Shown: piece by piece, positions 16,626-26,873 of the stretch
Layout of the letters: the number at the start of each line of letters is the position of its first letter
How positions within the stretch are numbered: position 1 is the stretch's first letter
NCBI GenBank assembly: GCA_027002265.1
Contig: JAMOTM010000033.1
Coordinates: forward strand, 1 to 38,189
Length of the DNA stretch: 38,189 bases
Origin: Aquificota bacterium
GTDB lineage: Bacteria; Aquificota; Aquificia; Desulfurobacteriales; DQVG01
Reading direction: 5' to 3'
Notes under the pieces: model-generated
Database searches by the model: none
Seen by the model: only the letters and a program-made list of their open reading frames with translations
What the model was told of the DNA's origin: nothing
Made by a program: the position numbers and the translations under genes

Positions 16626-18500
16626 ATGAGCTTAAGTTTACTTAATCTTCTTTTGAAAGAAATTCCAGATCTTAAGAATAATTTAGAAAAATCATCTAAT
16701 AAAAATTTAAAAAACAATACAAAAGATTTTCATAATATACTAATATCAATTTTAGATGAAAATTTAAAAAATTTCAATAATGATTTTAAAATTACAACAA
16801 ATTTTTCTCAAAATTTACTTCAAATAAATTTACAACTTGAGAGCAATTTAAATAAAAAAGTAAATTTGCTTGTATCTAATTTAAAAGCTCTTCTTTCCAA
16901 ACAAAAATTAAGTGTAAATGATTTAAATTTATTAGAAAGCTATATAAAATCCCTTTTAAATATATTAAAAAATAGTAGTTCTAATATTTCTTTTGAAGAT
17001 ATTTTTGAAATTTTAAGTGCTTTTAAAAACTTTATACTATCTAATATAGAAAAAAACGAAGATAAAAATACACCAAGTAATGATTTAAAAAATAATAATA
17101 TTAACTTTATCTTTAATTTTGAAAATGCAAAAAATTTTATAGAAAGCTTTCAAAAATATTTTGACAAAAAAAATAAATTAAATATAGACAAAATAGAAGA
17201 AAAAAGCAAAACCAAAAATCACAACTATGAAAAAAAAGAATCTAAGATTTCAATTTGGGATACAAAAAAAGATTTAATAAATTTTTTAAACAATTTTCTA
17301 TCCGCTATCCAAAGCATAAAAATGGAATTTCTTAAACAAAAAAATGAAATTGCAAAGAGAACTTTTAATCAAATCGATAAGTTTAATAAGTTTAAAAAAA
17401 ATAATACAGATATTACTTTTAAACATGCAAACAATAAAAGTTTAGATCTTCAGAAAAACAAAAGTAAGGAAAATTTATTATTAAATAATCAAAAATCACA
17501 AAATGTTCAATATAAGGAAAAACAAAATAATAATAATGTTATAAAAGAAAAGAACTTAGAGAAAACAAATATAGATAAAGATATATTTTTATTAAATTCC
17601 TTATCCAATAAAATAAAAAAGGAAAACAAAAAAAACGAAAAATTTTCTCAATTAAATAATTTAAATAATAAAAAAATAAATAACAATAGTATATTTTCCT
17701 TTTTTAAGAAAAATTCTTATCAAAATATACAAAAAACAAATCAAAAGGTAAGTTTCACAGAAATTCAGAATTTACCTTTACAGGAAAATAAACTCTCTTT
17801 GGAAAATACGAAAAATAAAAATACCAAACTAAAAAATAGATTACTTTCCTTAAAGAAAAAAAACAATTTATTTTCAATCTTTTCCAAGTATAAAAAGAAA
17901 GATAAAATAAATATTCTTCCCGAAAACTTAAATAATTTTTTAAATTCTGAAAAATCTTTGGAAAATTATATATCCAATTTCTCGCAAAGAAAAATTAATA
18001 TAAATTTAAGTTTGAAAAAAACATTAAATATCGAAAAAAGCTTAGATAATAAACAAGATTTACAAAATTTTGATTCTCAAAAGTTAAAAGAAAATATGAA
18101 TAATAAAACTAAATCTTTAAATTTCTATAATGTCTATAATTCTACAAATAAAAGCTATAATAATCAAAATATAAATTTTGAAAATAATCTAGTTGTTGGA
18201 AAAACTAATTTTGTTATTACCGAAACTAAATATCCAAATTTAAGAGTACTAAATGTTTATCAAAATCAAGAAAATTTAATGAAGGTTCGATATCATCTAG
18301 CAACCGGAGAACTTTCTTTAATACTAAAGGTAGAAAACATGCCTCCTGTTATGTTATCTATAATAAAAAAGGAAATAGAAAATGTTTTGGATGTATATAA
18401 TCTTACAAAAAGGAAAATTAAAATAAAAAATGAAAATAAAGAAAAAGAAAAAGAAAAATTTGAAAGAAAAGATGAGAAAGGATTATTTAAAGTTATTTAA
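16626..18500 (+). CDS. Large Asn/Lys-rich protein with a FliK-like C-terminus
   Basis: 624 residues. About 520 N-terminal residues are low-complexity and extremely rich in Asn, Lys, Leu and Ser, with no signal peptide or membrane segment. A short ordered stretch at the C-terminus (about 545-605) reads MKVRYHLATGELSLILKVEN, then helix MLSIIKKEIENVLDVYNL and a strand. That beta-beta-helix-beta plan resembles the conserved C-terminal domain of flagellar hook-length control protein FliK, which also has a long disordered N-terminus, but identity is too low to be sure. The tail is highly charged (Lys/Glu). GGAGAG precedes the ATG. It overlaps the TPR gene. No flagellar structural genes are in the window. 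Alternatively an unrelated secreted or scaffold protein. Confidence 0.6.
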   Translation: MSLSLLNLLLKEIPDLKNNLEKSSNKNLKNNTKDFHNILISILDENLKNFNNDFKITTNFSQNLLQINLQLESNLNKKVNLLVSNLKALLSKQKLSVNDLNLLESYIKSLLNILKNSSSNISFEDIFEILSAFKNFILSNIEKNEDKNTPSNDLKNNNINFIFNFENAKNFIESFQKYFDKKNKLNIDKIEEKSKTKNHNYEKKESKISIWDTKKDLINFLNNFLSAIQSIKMEFLKQKNEIAKRTFNQIDKFNKFKKNNTDITFKHANNKSLDLQKNKSKENLLLNNQKSQNVQYKEKQNNNNVIKEKNLEKTNIDKDIFLLNSLSNKIKKENKKNEKFSQLNNLNNKKINNNSIFSFFKKNSYQNIQKTNQKVSFTEIQNLPLQENKLSLENTKNKNTKLKNRLLSLKKKNNLFSIFSKYKKKDKINILPENLNNFLNSEKSLENYISNFSQRKININLSLKKTLNIEKSLDNKQDLQNFDSQKLKENMNNKTKSLNFYNVYNSTNKSYNNQNINFENNLVVGKTNFVITETKYPNLRVLNVYQNQENLMKVRYHLATGELSLILKVENMPPVMLSIIKKEIENVLDVYNLTKRKIKIKNENKEKEKEKFERKDEKGLFKVI

Positions 18501-20640
18501 AATTATCAAATATATGCTATTTATTTTCTTTTTTATATCTTTTAATAGTAGTTTGGGACAAGAAATCGTCCCAAGATATAAAAATAAATATAACTATACA
18601 GATAATATTTCTCCTAAAAATCTTCCTTATCCAAAATTAAATCCTGAAATTAAACAGAAACTTTTAGAAAAGAAATATAAAAAAGCTTTAAAGTATTTTC
18701 AAGAGCAAAACTATATTTCAGCTTTAAGTTTATTTTTTGATATTTTAAAACATCCTGAAAGCAAATACTTTGAAGATGCCCTTGCTTATCTAGCTGCGTG
18801 TTATTTAAAAATAGGGCAAAGAAATGATATAAAAAATTTGGTACAAAAAAGTATAAATATTTTAAAAAGTTATTATTCAATATGTTTAACTATTAACAAA
18901 AAAAAATTTCAGGAAAATGGATATATTTTAAAAAATATATGTAAGCCAAGCCCTATATACTATTATTTTCTTGGAGTTGCCTATGAAACTTTAGGATTTT
19001 ATAAACAAGCTCAAATTTATTATAAAAAAGCCTTGGAAAATATTTCCAAAAAATATATAAAATTTTTACCGTTAATAAAGTTAGGTCTACTTAGAATAGC
19101 TTTAATAAATAAAAATTTAGATAAAGCTAAAGAATATATTTATAGTTCACAATACTCTAGACTTTTAAATCCTGAAGAAAAAGGTGAATTGTATTTTTTA
19201 ATAGGTTATTATTATTTTCTTCAGGGAAAATTCGCATCTGCCCAAAAATATTTTAATTTAGGTATAAAAACTTTTAAACCATATCTTTCTTATAATCCAT
19301 TTATTTACTATACCGTAGCCGAAAATCTTTTTTATATGCAGGATTATGATAAAGCTTTGAAAATTTTTTTAAAGCTTAAAAATTATCTTAAAAATTTTGA
19401 AATTGTAGAAAAATCAAAACTTCGAATAAATGATATTTTATTTCAAACTGATAAAGCAACTAAAAAAGAGCTTACAAACAGTTATTTAACCTTAATTTCT
19501 GAAACTCAAGGAACTAAATTAAATTATATCGCAAAGGTCTCAGAAATTAAATTTTTAACTTTAATTGCAGATGACTTCAAATTAAAACTTTTTTACAAAA
19601 ATATATTAAAAAAATCAAAAATTAAAAATAAAGACAAGTTAGTTAAAGATCTAAAAGATCCTCTTGTATTTGCTGCTACCACTTGGGCCAAAAATAGAAA
19701 TAATTATATTGGAAATTATGCCCTCGGGCTTTTTGGATACGAAGTTTTAAGAGGAGATAAACTATACCTTTATGATTATCTTTCTAAAGAACTCAATTAT
19801 GCTCAAATAGATAAATTTTTACCTGAGCATAGACAATTTATTTCAAAACTTTGGCAAAGATATCTTCTTCAAGGGCTTCCATCTGTAAATGTGAAACTTT
19901 ATCTTTCAAACCCTACATTTTTTAATAATATTTTTTCCCCTTCAGTTTTATATAAAATTGCCTTAGATTTAACTCATGAAGGTTATAAACAAGAAGCAAT
20001 AAAGCTTTTTACTATAATCCCTAAAAAAACTATAAATGAAAACCTAGTTTTAAACAGTGTCGCAAATCTACTTATTTTGGGAAAACCTAAATTAGCCTAT
20101 AATATTTTAAAAAACTTCCCTTATAAGTCAGATGATTACCTAATTCTTCTTGGGGAGACCTACTATAAGCTATTAAATATAAAAAACTTAAAAATTCTTT
20201 TAAAAAATCTAAAAAAAATTCCAAGCAAAAGAATTTTAGCAGTTTACTACATTTTTAAAATTAATTTAGATAAGATAGAACATAACAAAATTAATAAAAA
20301 AGATCTTGAAAATCTTAAACTTTTCCTTGATTATTTAAAACCAAAAGATTACTTAGTTTTAGGAGATATTTTAACATCATTGGGAGATATAAGTTTAAGT
20401 AATCAAAACTATGCACTTGCAGAAAAAATATTTGAAAAATTATATAATTTAAATTACAATAGTTGCTATACAGGTATGAAGCTTGCATATACGTACTATA
20501 AGGAAAATAAATTAAAAGAAGCTAATGAGTTAATAAATTCTATTTCAAAAAGTTGCAAAAATCCTTACGTAAAATTAACTAAGTATTTAATAAACCTAAA
20601 AAATACTATGGCGGAAGTGCTAAACTATGAAAATAAATGA
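18472..20640 (+). CDS. Secreted TPR-repeat protein
   Basis: About 722 residues. A signal peptide is clear: MRKDYLKLFKIIKYMLFIFF, then ISFNSSLGQ with likely cleavage near LGQ. The start is placed at this ATG rather than an in-frame upstream ATG at 18430 that would add a Lys-rich stretch. TPR units are visible, such as KALKYFQEQNYISALSLFF, YYFLGVAYETLGFYKQAQIY, ELYFLIGYYYFLQGKFASAQ and a final MKLAYTYYKENKLKEANELI. The middle is helical without clear motifs. It overlaps the FliK-like gene by 29 nt and the EAL gene by 14 nt, so the three are probably co-translated. It probably acts as a periplasmic scaffold. Campylobacter PflA is a comparable signal-peptide TPR motility protein, but no homology is claimed. 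Confidence 0.8.
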   Translation: MRKDYLKLFKIIKYMLFIFFFISFNSSLGQEIVPRYKNKYNYTDNISPKNLPYPKLNPEIKQKLLEKKYKKALKYFQEQNYISALSLFFDILKHPESKYFEDALAYLAACYLKIGQRNDIKNLVQKSINILKSYYSICLTINKKKFQENGYILKNICKPSPIYYYFLGVAYETLGFYKQAQIYYKKALENISKKYIKFLPLIKLGLLRIALINKNLDKAKEYIYSSQYSRLLNPEEKGELYFLIGYYYFLQGKFASAQKYFNLGIKTFKPYLSYNPFIYYTVAENLFYMQDYDKALKIFLKLKNYLKNFEIVEKSKLRINDILFQTDKATKKELTNSYLTLISETQGTKLNYIAKVSEIKFLTLIADDFKLKLFYKNILKKSKIKNKDKLVKDLKDPLVFAATTWAKNRNNYIGNYALGLFGYEVLRGDKLYLYDYLSKELNYAQIDKFLPEHRQFISKLWQRYLLQGLPSVNVKLYLSNPTFFNNIFSPSVLYKIALDLTHEGYKQEAIKLFTIIPKKTINENLVLNSVANLLILGKPKLAYNILKNFPYKSDDYLILLGETYYKLLNIKNLKILLKNLKKIPSKRILAVYYIFKINLDKIEHNKINKKDLENLKLFLDYLKPKDYLVLGDILTSLGDISLSNQNYALAEKIFEKLYNLNYNSCYTGMKLAYTYYKENKLKEANELINSISKSCKNPYVKLTKYLINLKNTMAEVLNYENK

Positions 20641-22318
20641 ATTTGCAAAAATTTTTGGAGAGAAAAGGAAAAATTTTGAAGAGTTAAAAAAGTATTTTCC
20701 AAAAGAGGTTACAGATTACTTAGCAAAAAATATGGTAGATCTAATAAATAAATATTTACCTACCTCTAAAAATATCTTAATGTCCGGTGCTGGACAAGGA
20801 GCTTTTAAAGGAACTATAAAAGATTTTTTTGAAAAGGTGTTAAAAAAGGATAACAAAGACGAGCTTACTCCTTACTTATATGCAATATTTAAAACCCATT
20901 TAAGAAAAAATATTCCTTTTTCAGATTTTACTTTAACTTATATGAAATTTTTAATAGATGTTATTAATTTGTACAAAAATAAAAGAAAATTTTTAAAACC
21001 TTATGAAAGAGATAAATTTTTAGATTTTATAAAGTTTTTAATTATCATATATGCATTTTTTGTATATAACCAAAAAGAAACAAAACCTGAAGATAAAGAC
21101 TTTTTAACAAATACTTATACTAAGCACTACTTTTTTTATAATTATACAGAGCTTTTAAAAAGTTATACATATTTAATATACTTTGATATTAAAAATTTTA
21201 AGGAAATAAATCTATACTATGGATATTCTGTAGGAGATACTATATTATCTATATTTTCATCTGCTTTAGAAAATATTTTTCAAAATTCAGTTATAGTTAG
21301 GTATGGTCCCGATGATTTTTTAGTATTAACAAATACTAAATCTAATTATATCTACAAAAAAATTCAACAAATAAAAGACCTTATAAAAAATCATATAAAA
21401 AATATTCCTTCTAGATATGGACTTGTAAAAGTACCAATAGCTTTTAGTAGCTTTGCTATTCCAAATAAATACATTAGAAATTTAATTTTAGCCAAAATAA
21501 ATTGGATTTTAGAAAATGAAATTAAAAAGTTAAAATTCAGAAGACAAATATTTAAAATGTTATCAAAGGAAGATATAGAGAAATATATTTTAGATTATGA
21601 TCTTATTGTAAAAGTTATAGAAAATCTTAAGTCCAAAAGTGTGAAAGTTGCTCTTCAAGGAATATATTCTTTAGATAAAAAACTAATATTTAAAGAAGCT
21701 TTGGCAAGAATTCAAATAGACGGAAAATTAATTACACCTTATTTATTTATAGATAAAGTTAAAGATACAAGTATAGAAGCTAATCTAGACAGAATTGTTA
21801 TAGGAAAAGTTTTTTATTTCCTTGTAAAAAATAATTATCCTTTTAAAATTTCAATAAATACCTCTTCAAAATTTTTTGAGCTATATTTTGATTGGTTTAA
21901 AAGTATGATTTCTAAGTATCCAAAATTAAAAGAATATATCTTTATAGAAATTGTTGAAAGAAATAAACTTGATGAAATAAAGGAAACTTTTAATAATTTA
22001 AAAAAATTAGGTATGAAGGTTCTTATAGATGACTTTGGAAGTAGTTATTCTAATTACGATTTTATGAAAGCTTTTTCCTTTGATGGTATAAAAATAGATG
22101 GAAATATAGTGAAAAATATCTCCAAAGATCTTTTGGATAGAAGTTTTTTAGAATGCATGTTAAAAATTGCAAAATCAAAAAATATGTTTGTTATAGCTGA
22201 GTATGTAGAGACTCAAGAGGTAGTAGAAACTTTAAAAGACCTTTCTAAAAAATTAGATTATGAAAATATTGCCATTCAAGGTTATATTTTTGAAAAACCT
22301 ACAGTTCAAATAGAATAA
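20627..22318 (+). CDS. Degenerate GGDEF-EAL c-di-GMP phosphodiesterase
   Basis: 563 residues, soluble. Residues 1-150 are an all-helical sensor-like domain of unknown type, with a single His91 in FKTHLRKNIPFSDF; a globin-like fold is possible but unproven. Residues 155-300 are GGDEF-like, with the active site changed to RYGPDDF (225-231), so cyclase activity is unlikely. Residues 320-560 are EAL with apparently complete catalytic residues: EAL (357-359), N411, E441/E444, DDFGSSYS (468-475), K489, E525 in AEYVE and Q551 in QGYIFEKP. It is therefore predicted to hydrolyse c-di-GMP. ATG with GGAAG upstream, overlapping the TPR gene. Confidence 0.88.
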   Translation: MKINEFAKIFGEKRKNFEELKKYFPKEVTDYLAKNMVDLINKYLPTSKNILMSGAGQGAFKGTIKDFFEKVLKKDNKDELTPYLYAIFKTHLRKNIPFSDFTLTYMKFLIDVINLYKNKRKFLKPYERDKFLDFIKFLIIIYAFFVYNQKETKPEDKDFLTNTYTKHYFFYNYTELLKSYTYLIYFDIKNFKEINLYYGYSVGDTILSIFSSALENIFQNSVIVRYGPDDFLVLTNTKSNYIYKKIQQIKDLIKNHIKNIPSRYGLVKVPIAFSSFAIPNKYIRNLILAKINWILENEIKKLKFRRQIFKMLSKEDIEKYILDYDLIVKVIENLKSKSVKVALQGIYSLDKKLIFKEALARIQIDGKLITPYLFIDKVKDTSIEANLDRIVIGKVFYFLVKNNYPFKISINTSSKFFELYFDWFKSMISKYPKLKEYIFIEIVERNKLDEIKETFNNLKKLGMKVLIDDFGSSYSNYDFMKAFSFDGIKIDGNIVKNISKDLLDRSFLECMLKIAKSKNMFVIAEYVETQEVVETLKDLSKKLDYENIAIQGYIFEKPTVQIE

Positions 22319-22330
22319 GTAATAAGTATT

Positions 22331-23815
22331 ATGCCAAAAGAGCAAATCTTAGAAAAAATAAAGGGTATTTTTAATACTTCGGGCGTATATATTTTTAAAA
22401 ACAAAGATGGATTTCCTATATACGTAGGAAAATCCAGAAATTTAAAAGATAGAATTTTAAATCACCTAAATTCACCTATTGGAAGCAAAAGCTTCTATAT
22501 TGTCAATGAAGCTTATGATATAGAAATTATTTATACCGAAGATGAAACCAAAGCTTTTTTACTGGAAGAAAAGTTAATAAAAGAATATAAACCCAAATAT
22601 AATATTCAATTTAAAGATGATAAAACATATCCTTATCTTGCCGTAACTAAGGAAGATTTTCCAAGAGTAATCATCTTAAGAAAAGATAAGCCCCAGGAAT
22701 TCCTGTTTAAATGCGGCCCCTTTGTTAATCTAAGTGCTGCAAAAAGTTTAAAGGAATTTTTGGAAAAAACTTTTAAAATTAGAACTTGTCAAAATTTAAA
22801 AAAAAGAGAATGTTTAAAATACCACATTGGAGAATGCTCAGCTCCCTGCATAAATAAAATTTCAAGGAAGGAATATTTAGAAAATATAAATCGTGCTATA
22901 GAAATTTTAAAGGGAAATTTAGAAAAAATTCAAAAAGATTTAATAGACCTCATAAATAAATTTGCAGAAAATGGAGAATATGAAAAAGCTCTGTTTTACA
23001 GAAATATTTTAGAGGGGATAAAAAATATATATAGAACTAAAAATTTTAAAGATAAACTTCTTGATATTTCTACACTAAAAGAAGAAAAAAATATAGTTTT
23101 TAAAAAAAGTTTAGATCAGGAAAATATTTATGAAATTGAAACATTAAAAAGAGAATTTGAAAGTGTTTTTAAAAGAGCTTTCCCTCAGAGAGCAGAAGGC
23201 TTTGATATCTCTACTTTACAAGGAAAAGTTAATGTAGGTTCTTGTGTTGTCTTTATAAATGGAAAACCTGAGAAAAAAGAATATAGAAAATATCTTTTAA
23301 AAAGTAATTTTGTGAATGACTATGAATGTATGAAAGAACTGCTTTTCAGAAGATTTAGAAGAATAAAAGAGGAAAATATAAAAACTGAGCTTATTTTACT
23401 AGATGGAGGAAAAGGTCAATTAAATATTGCAAAAGATTTAAAAAACTATTTTGGATTAGATTTTTACATTGTCGCTCTTGCTAAAGGTGAGACAAGAAAA
23501 GAAGCTAAACTTTTTACAGAAGATGGCTTATATTTGGACTTATATAATTATCCTTCCCTTTTAAAATTTTTTATATCAATAAGAGACGAAGCTCACAGAT
23601 TTGCTAAAAACTATCTTTGGCAAAGATTAAAAAAAATAAATTTTGAAGATATTTTGAAAGATATTAAGGGTCTTGGAGAAAAAAGACTTAAAGCGTTAAA
23701 AAGTATATATAAAAACATTTATGAACTTTCAAAAGCAAGCGAAATGGAGCTTATAAATTTAGGAATTCCAAGAAATGTGGCAAAAAAAATATTAGAGAGA
23801 TTAAAAAATGATTAA
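22331..23815 (+). CDS. uvrC: Excinuclease ABC subunit C
   Basis: Dual-incision nuclease of nucleotide excision repair. GIY-YIG domain at about 12-95 (GVYIFKNKDGFPIYVGKSRN, with the catalytic Glu in LLEEKLIKEYKPKYN). A cysteine cluster CQNLKKRECLKYHIGECSAPC-type block (four Cys) follows, then a UVR motif (about 200-235), the RNase H-like nuclease with FDISTLQG, LLDGGKGQL and SIRDEAHRFA giving the D/D/H set, and helix-hairpin-helix motifs in the last 50 residues. At 494 residues it is shorter than the 610 of E. coli but has all domains. It starts 12 nt after the EAL gene with only a weak Shine-Dalgarno. Confidence 0.96.
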   Translation: MPKEQILEKIKGIFNTSGVYIFKNKDGFPIYVGKSRNLKDRILNHLNSPIGSKSFYIVNEAYDIEIIYTEDETKAFLLEEKLIKEYKPKYNIQFKDDKTYPYLAVTKEDFPRVIILRKDKPQEFLFKCGPFVNLSAAKSLKEFLEKTFKIRTCQNLKKRECLKYHIGECSAPCINKISRKEYLENINRAIEILKGNLEKIQKDLIDLINKFAENGEYEKALFYRNILEGIKNIYRTKNFKDKLLDISTLKEEKNIVFKKSLDQENIYEIETLKREFESVFKRAFPQRAEGFDISTLQGKVNVGSCVVFINGKPEKKEYRKYLLKSNFVNDYECMKELLFRRFRRIKEENIKTELILLDGGKGQLNIAKDLKNYFGLDFYIVALAKGETRKEAKLFTEDGLYLDLYNYPSLLKFFISIRDEAHRFAKNYLWQRLKKINFEDILKDIKGLGEKRLKALKSIYKNIYELSKASEMELINLGIPRNVAKKILERLKND

Positions 23816-23817
23816 AT

Positions 23818-23839
23818 GGCGGGGATAAAATTCCCCGCC
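23818..23839. terminator. Bidirectional terminator hairpin between uvrC and fusA
   Basis: A perfect 8-bp G+C-rich stem, GGCGGGGA/TCCCCGCC, with a 6-nt A/T loop between the convergent stops of uvrC and fusA. There is no long T-run immediately after it on either strand (T-rich stretches come about 10 nt later), so it may end transcription from both sides or protect 3' ends. Confidence 0.75.
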
Positions 23840-23845
23840 AAAAGA

Positions 23846-25984
23846 CTATTTATTTTCCTTTTTTCTTTCTCCAATAATTTTTTCAGCAACATGTGGTGGA
23901 ACTTCTTCGTAATGGCTAAATTTCATCATATAAGATCCTCTACCTTGAGTAAGAGAACGTAAGGTAGTTGCATATCCAAACATTTCTGCAAGAGGAACCT
24001 CGGCTTTAACAATTCTTGTATTTCCTCCTGCAGATTCCATAGACATAATTCTTCCACGTCTAGAATTTAGATCCCCTACTACAGCCCCTAAAAACTCTTC
24101 TGGAACTGTAACTTCAACTTCCATAATAGGCTCTAGAAGAACCGGATTTGCTTTTTTCATTGCTTCTCTAAATGCTTGTGCCGCAGCAATTTGGAAAGCA
24201 ATATCAGAAGAGTCTACTTCGTGATAAGAACCATCAAATAAAGTTACTTTAACGTCAACTACAGGATATCCAGCTACAACTCCAGATTGCATAGCTTCTC
24301 TAATACCTTTTTCAACAGATGGAATATACTCTTTTGGAATTACTCCACCCTTAATTTGATCTACAAATTCAAATCCTTTTCCTCTTTCTAAAGGTTCAAC
24401 TTCAATCCAAACGTGTCCGTATTGTCCTCTACCACCAGATTGACGAATAAATTTACCTTCTTGTTTTACCTTTCCTTTAATAGTTTCTCTATACGCAACT
24501 TGAGGTTTACCAGTATTAACTTCAACTCCAAACTCTCTTTTAAGTCTATCTACAATAATTTCTAAGTGAAGTTCACCCATTCCAGAAATAATTGTTTGAC
24601 CAGTTTCTGGATCAGTATGCACTCTAAAAGATGGGTCTTCTCTCATTAATTTTTGTAAAGCTAAAGAAAGTTTTTCTTGGTCTGCCTTTGTCTTTGGCTC
24701 TACAGCAATAGATACAACAGGTTCCGGGAATTCCATAGATTCAAGTAAAATTGGATGTTCTGGATCACATAAAGTATCTCCTGTTAAGGTTTCTCTAAGA
24801 CCTACTCCTGCTGCAATATCCCCAGCTCCAAGAACAGGGATTTCCTCTCTTTTATTTGCGTGCATACGTAAAATTCTTGCAAGTCTTTCCTTTTTATCAC
24901 GAGTAGCATTATATACATATGAACCAGATTCCATAAGTCCAGAGTATACTCTAATGAAAGTAAGTTGACCTACAAATGGGTCTGTTAAAATTTTAAATGC
25001 AAGAGCTGCAAATGGCTCATCATAAGAAGCATGTCTTACTTCTTTTTCTCCAGTTTTTGGATTAATACCTTCTACCGGAGGAATATCAAGTGGAGATGGT
25101 AAGTAATCTACAATGGCATCTAAAAGAGGTTGAACCCCTTTATTTTTAAAAGAAGAACCACAAAGCATTGGGAAAAATTCTAGATTAATAGTTCCCTTTC
25201 TAATAAGTTTTTTAATTTCTTCTTCAGAAAGCTCTTCTCCACTTAAATATTTTTCCATTGCCTCTTCATCAACTTCTACAACAGTTTCAAGCATTTTTTC
25301 ACGCCATTCTTCAGCAAGAGCTTGAAGTTCTTCAGGATTGTACTCTTCAGGTAAATCTTTTATATCCATAATGTCATATTTTGCTCCAAGTTCATCCCCA
25401 CGCCATACAATAGCTTTCATAGTAATAAGATCTATTACTCCAATAAAGTTATCTTCTTTTCCTATTGGAATTTGAACAGGAAGTGGTTTGGCTCCAAGTT
25501 TTTCCTTAACATCCTCTACACATGCAAAAAAGTCTGCTCCAACTCTATCCATTTTATTTACATAAATAATTCTTGGAACTCTATATTTATCAGCTTGACG
25601 CCAAACAGTCTCAGTTTGAGGTTGAACTTTTCCAACAGAACAAAGAATAGTAACCGCTCCATCTAATACTCTTAAGGAACGCTCAACTTCTACAGTAAAA
25701 TCAACGTGTCCTGGGGTATCAACAATGTTAATTCTATGATCTCTCCAAAAGCAGGTTGTTGTAGCAGAAGTAATTGTAATACCACGTTCCTTTTCTTGTT
25801 CCATCCAGTCCATTTCAGCATTTCCGTCGTGAACTTCTCCTATCTTATGAATACGACCTGTATAATATAAAATACGTTCAGTTGTAGTTGTTTTACCCGC
25901 ATCAATATGAGCAATGATTCCAATATTTCTAACTTTATCTAGTGGCACCTTAATTTGATCAATAAGTTCTTGTTTTTTTGCCAT
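23846..25984 (-). CDS. fusA: Translation elongation factor G
   Basis: GTPase driving ribosomal translocation. G motifs: [17 protein letters not shown] (P-loop), RGITITSA (switch I), DTPGHVDF, and NKMDRVGA. 712 residues with all five domains (domain [18 protein letters not shown] and the C-terminal [14 protein letters not shown]). ATG with GGAGGG. Last gene of rpsL-rpsG-fusA. tuf, which commonly follows, is absent: the stop is 6 nt from a terminator hairpin. Confidence 0.99.
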   Translation of the reverse strand: MAKKQELIDQIKVPLDKVRNIGIIAHIDAGKTTTTERILYYTGRIHKIGEVHDGNAEMDWMEQEKERGITITSATTTCFWRDHRINIVDTPGHVDFTVEVERSLRVLDGAVTILCSVGKVQPQTETVWRQADKYRVPRIIYVNKMDRVGADFFACVEDVKEKLGAKPLPVQIPIGKEDNFIGVIDLITMKAIVWRGDELGAKYDIMDIKDLPEEYNPEELQALAEEWREKMLETVVEVDEEAMEKYLSGEELSEEEIKKLIRKGTINLEFFPMLCGSSFKNKGVQPLLDAIVDYLPSPLDIPPVEGINPKTGEKEVRHASYDEPFAALAFKILTDPFVGQLTFIRVYSGLMESGSYVYNATRDKKERLARILRMHANKREEIPVLGAGDIAAGVGLRETLTGDTLCDPEHPILLESMEFPEPVVSIAVEPKTKADQEKLSLALQKLMREDPSFRVHTDPETGQTIISGMGELHLEIIVDRLKREFGVEVNTGKPQVAYRETIKGKVKQEGKFIRQSGGRGQYGHVWIEVEPLERGKGFEFVDQIKGGVIPKEYIPSVEKGIREAMQSGVVAGYPVVDVKVTLFDGSYHEVDSSDIAFQIAAAQAFREAMKKANPVLLEPIMEVEVTVPEEFLGAVVGDLNSRRGRIMSMESAGGNTRIVKAEVPLAEMFGYATTLRSLTQGRGSYMMKFSHYEEVPPHVAEKIIGERKKENK

Positions 25985-25999
25985 CTTATCCCTCCAAAA

Positions 26000-26473
26000 T
26001 TACCATCTGTAGTGAGCAAAAGCTTTATTAGCTTCAGCCATTCTGTGAACATCTTCACGTTTTTTATAAGCACCACCTCTTTGATTGTATGCATCAATAA
26101 TTTCCTTAGCAAGCTTATTAATCATTCCACGAGCATCTTTTCTTTCTCTTGCTGCCTCTACAAGCCATTTTAAAGCTAGATGAATTTGTCTTCTTTCTGG
26201 TACTTCCATAGGAATTTGATAAGTAGCTCCTCCTACTCTTCTTGGACGAACTTCATAAATTGGTTTTATATTTTCCAAAGCTTTTAAAAAGTATTCCAAT
26301 GGATCTTGCCCGGTTTCTTCTTGAATTTTTTTAAATGCTTCATATACAATCCACTCGGCGGTAGATTTTTTTCCATCTTTCATAACTTTATTAATAAGTT
26401 TTGCAACAATAACACTATTATATATAGGATCTGGTGCTATTTCTCTTGGAGGTACTGGTCCTTTTCTTGGCAT
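26000..26473 (-). CDS. rpsG: 30S ribosomal protein S7
   Basis: Primary 16S rRNA-binding protein of the small-subunit head. 157 residues, starting [20 protein letters not shown]; conserved [14 protein letters not shown] and the C-terminal [14 protein letters not shown] are present. 17 nt after rpsL, 15 nt before fusA, as in the classic str operon. Confidence 0.98.
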   Translation of the reverse strand: MPRKGPVPPREIAPDPIYNSVIVAKLINKVMKDGKKSTAEWIVYEAFKKIQEETGQDPLEYFLKALENIKPIYEVRPRRVGGATYQIPMEVPERRQIHLALKWLVEAARERKDARGMINKLAKEIIDAYNQRGGAYKKREDVHRMAEANKAFAHYRW

Positions 26474-26490
26474 TTCTCACCCCTTTCTAA

Positions 26491-26871
26491 TTATTTTTGA
26501 TCTTTTGGTCTTTTTGTTCCATATTTAGAACGAGAAGTTCTTCTTCCTTCAACTCCAGCACAATCTAAAGCTCCTCTAATAACTTTATAACGAACCCCTG
26601 GTAAATCTTTAACTCTACCACCTCTTACTAAAACAACAGAGTGCTCTTGTAAATTGTGTCCTATTCCAGGAATATAAGCTGTAACTTCATATCCGTTTGA
26701 TAATCTAACTCTGGTAACCTTTCTCAAAGCAGAGTTTGGTTTTTTAGGAGTAGTTGTAAATACTCTTATACAAACTCCCCTTTTTTGAGGACAACCTTGT
26801 AAAGCTGGAGTCTTAGATTTCCATTTTTTCTCCTTTCTTCCAAGTCTAATTAATTGGTTTATTGTAGGCAT
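26491..26871 (-). CDS. rpsL: 30S ribosomal protein S12
   Basis: Decoding-centre protein of the 30S subunit. The family's usual start [13 protein letters not shown] corresponds to the ATG at 26871. A GTG two codons upstream would add Met-Arg but lies only 2 nt from AGGAGG, whereas the ATG has 8-nt spacing, so the ATG is chosen (126 residues). [20 protein letters not shown] and [22 protein letters not shown] are all conserved, with the lysines that streptomycin-resistance mutations change in related proteins. Confidence 0.98.
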   Translation of the reverse strand: MPTINQLIRLGRKEKKWKSKTPALQGCPQKRGVCIRVFTTTPKKPNSALRKVTRVRLSNGYEVTAYIPGIGHNLQEHSVVLVRGGRVKDLPGVRYKVIRGALDCAGVEGRRTSRSKYGTKRPKDQK

Positions 26872-26873
26872 AC

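Noticed and set aside
18430-18471. Upstream ATG for the TPR protein
   Set aside because: It would put a Lys-rich stretch before the signal peptide; the ATG at 18472 gives a standard signal sequence.
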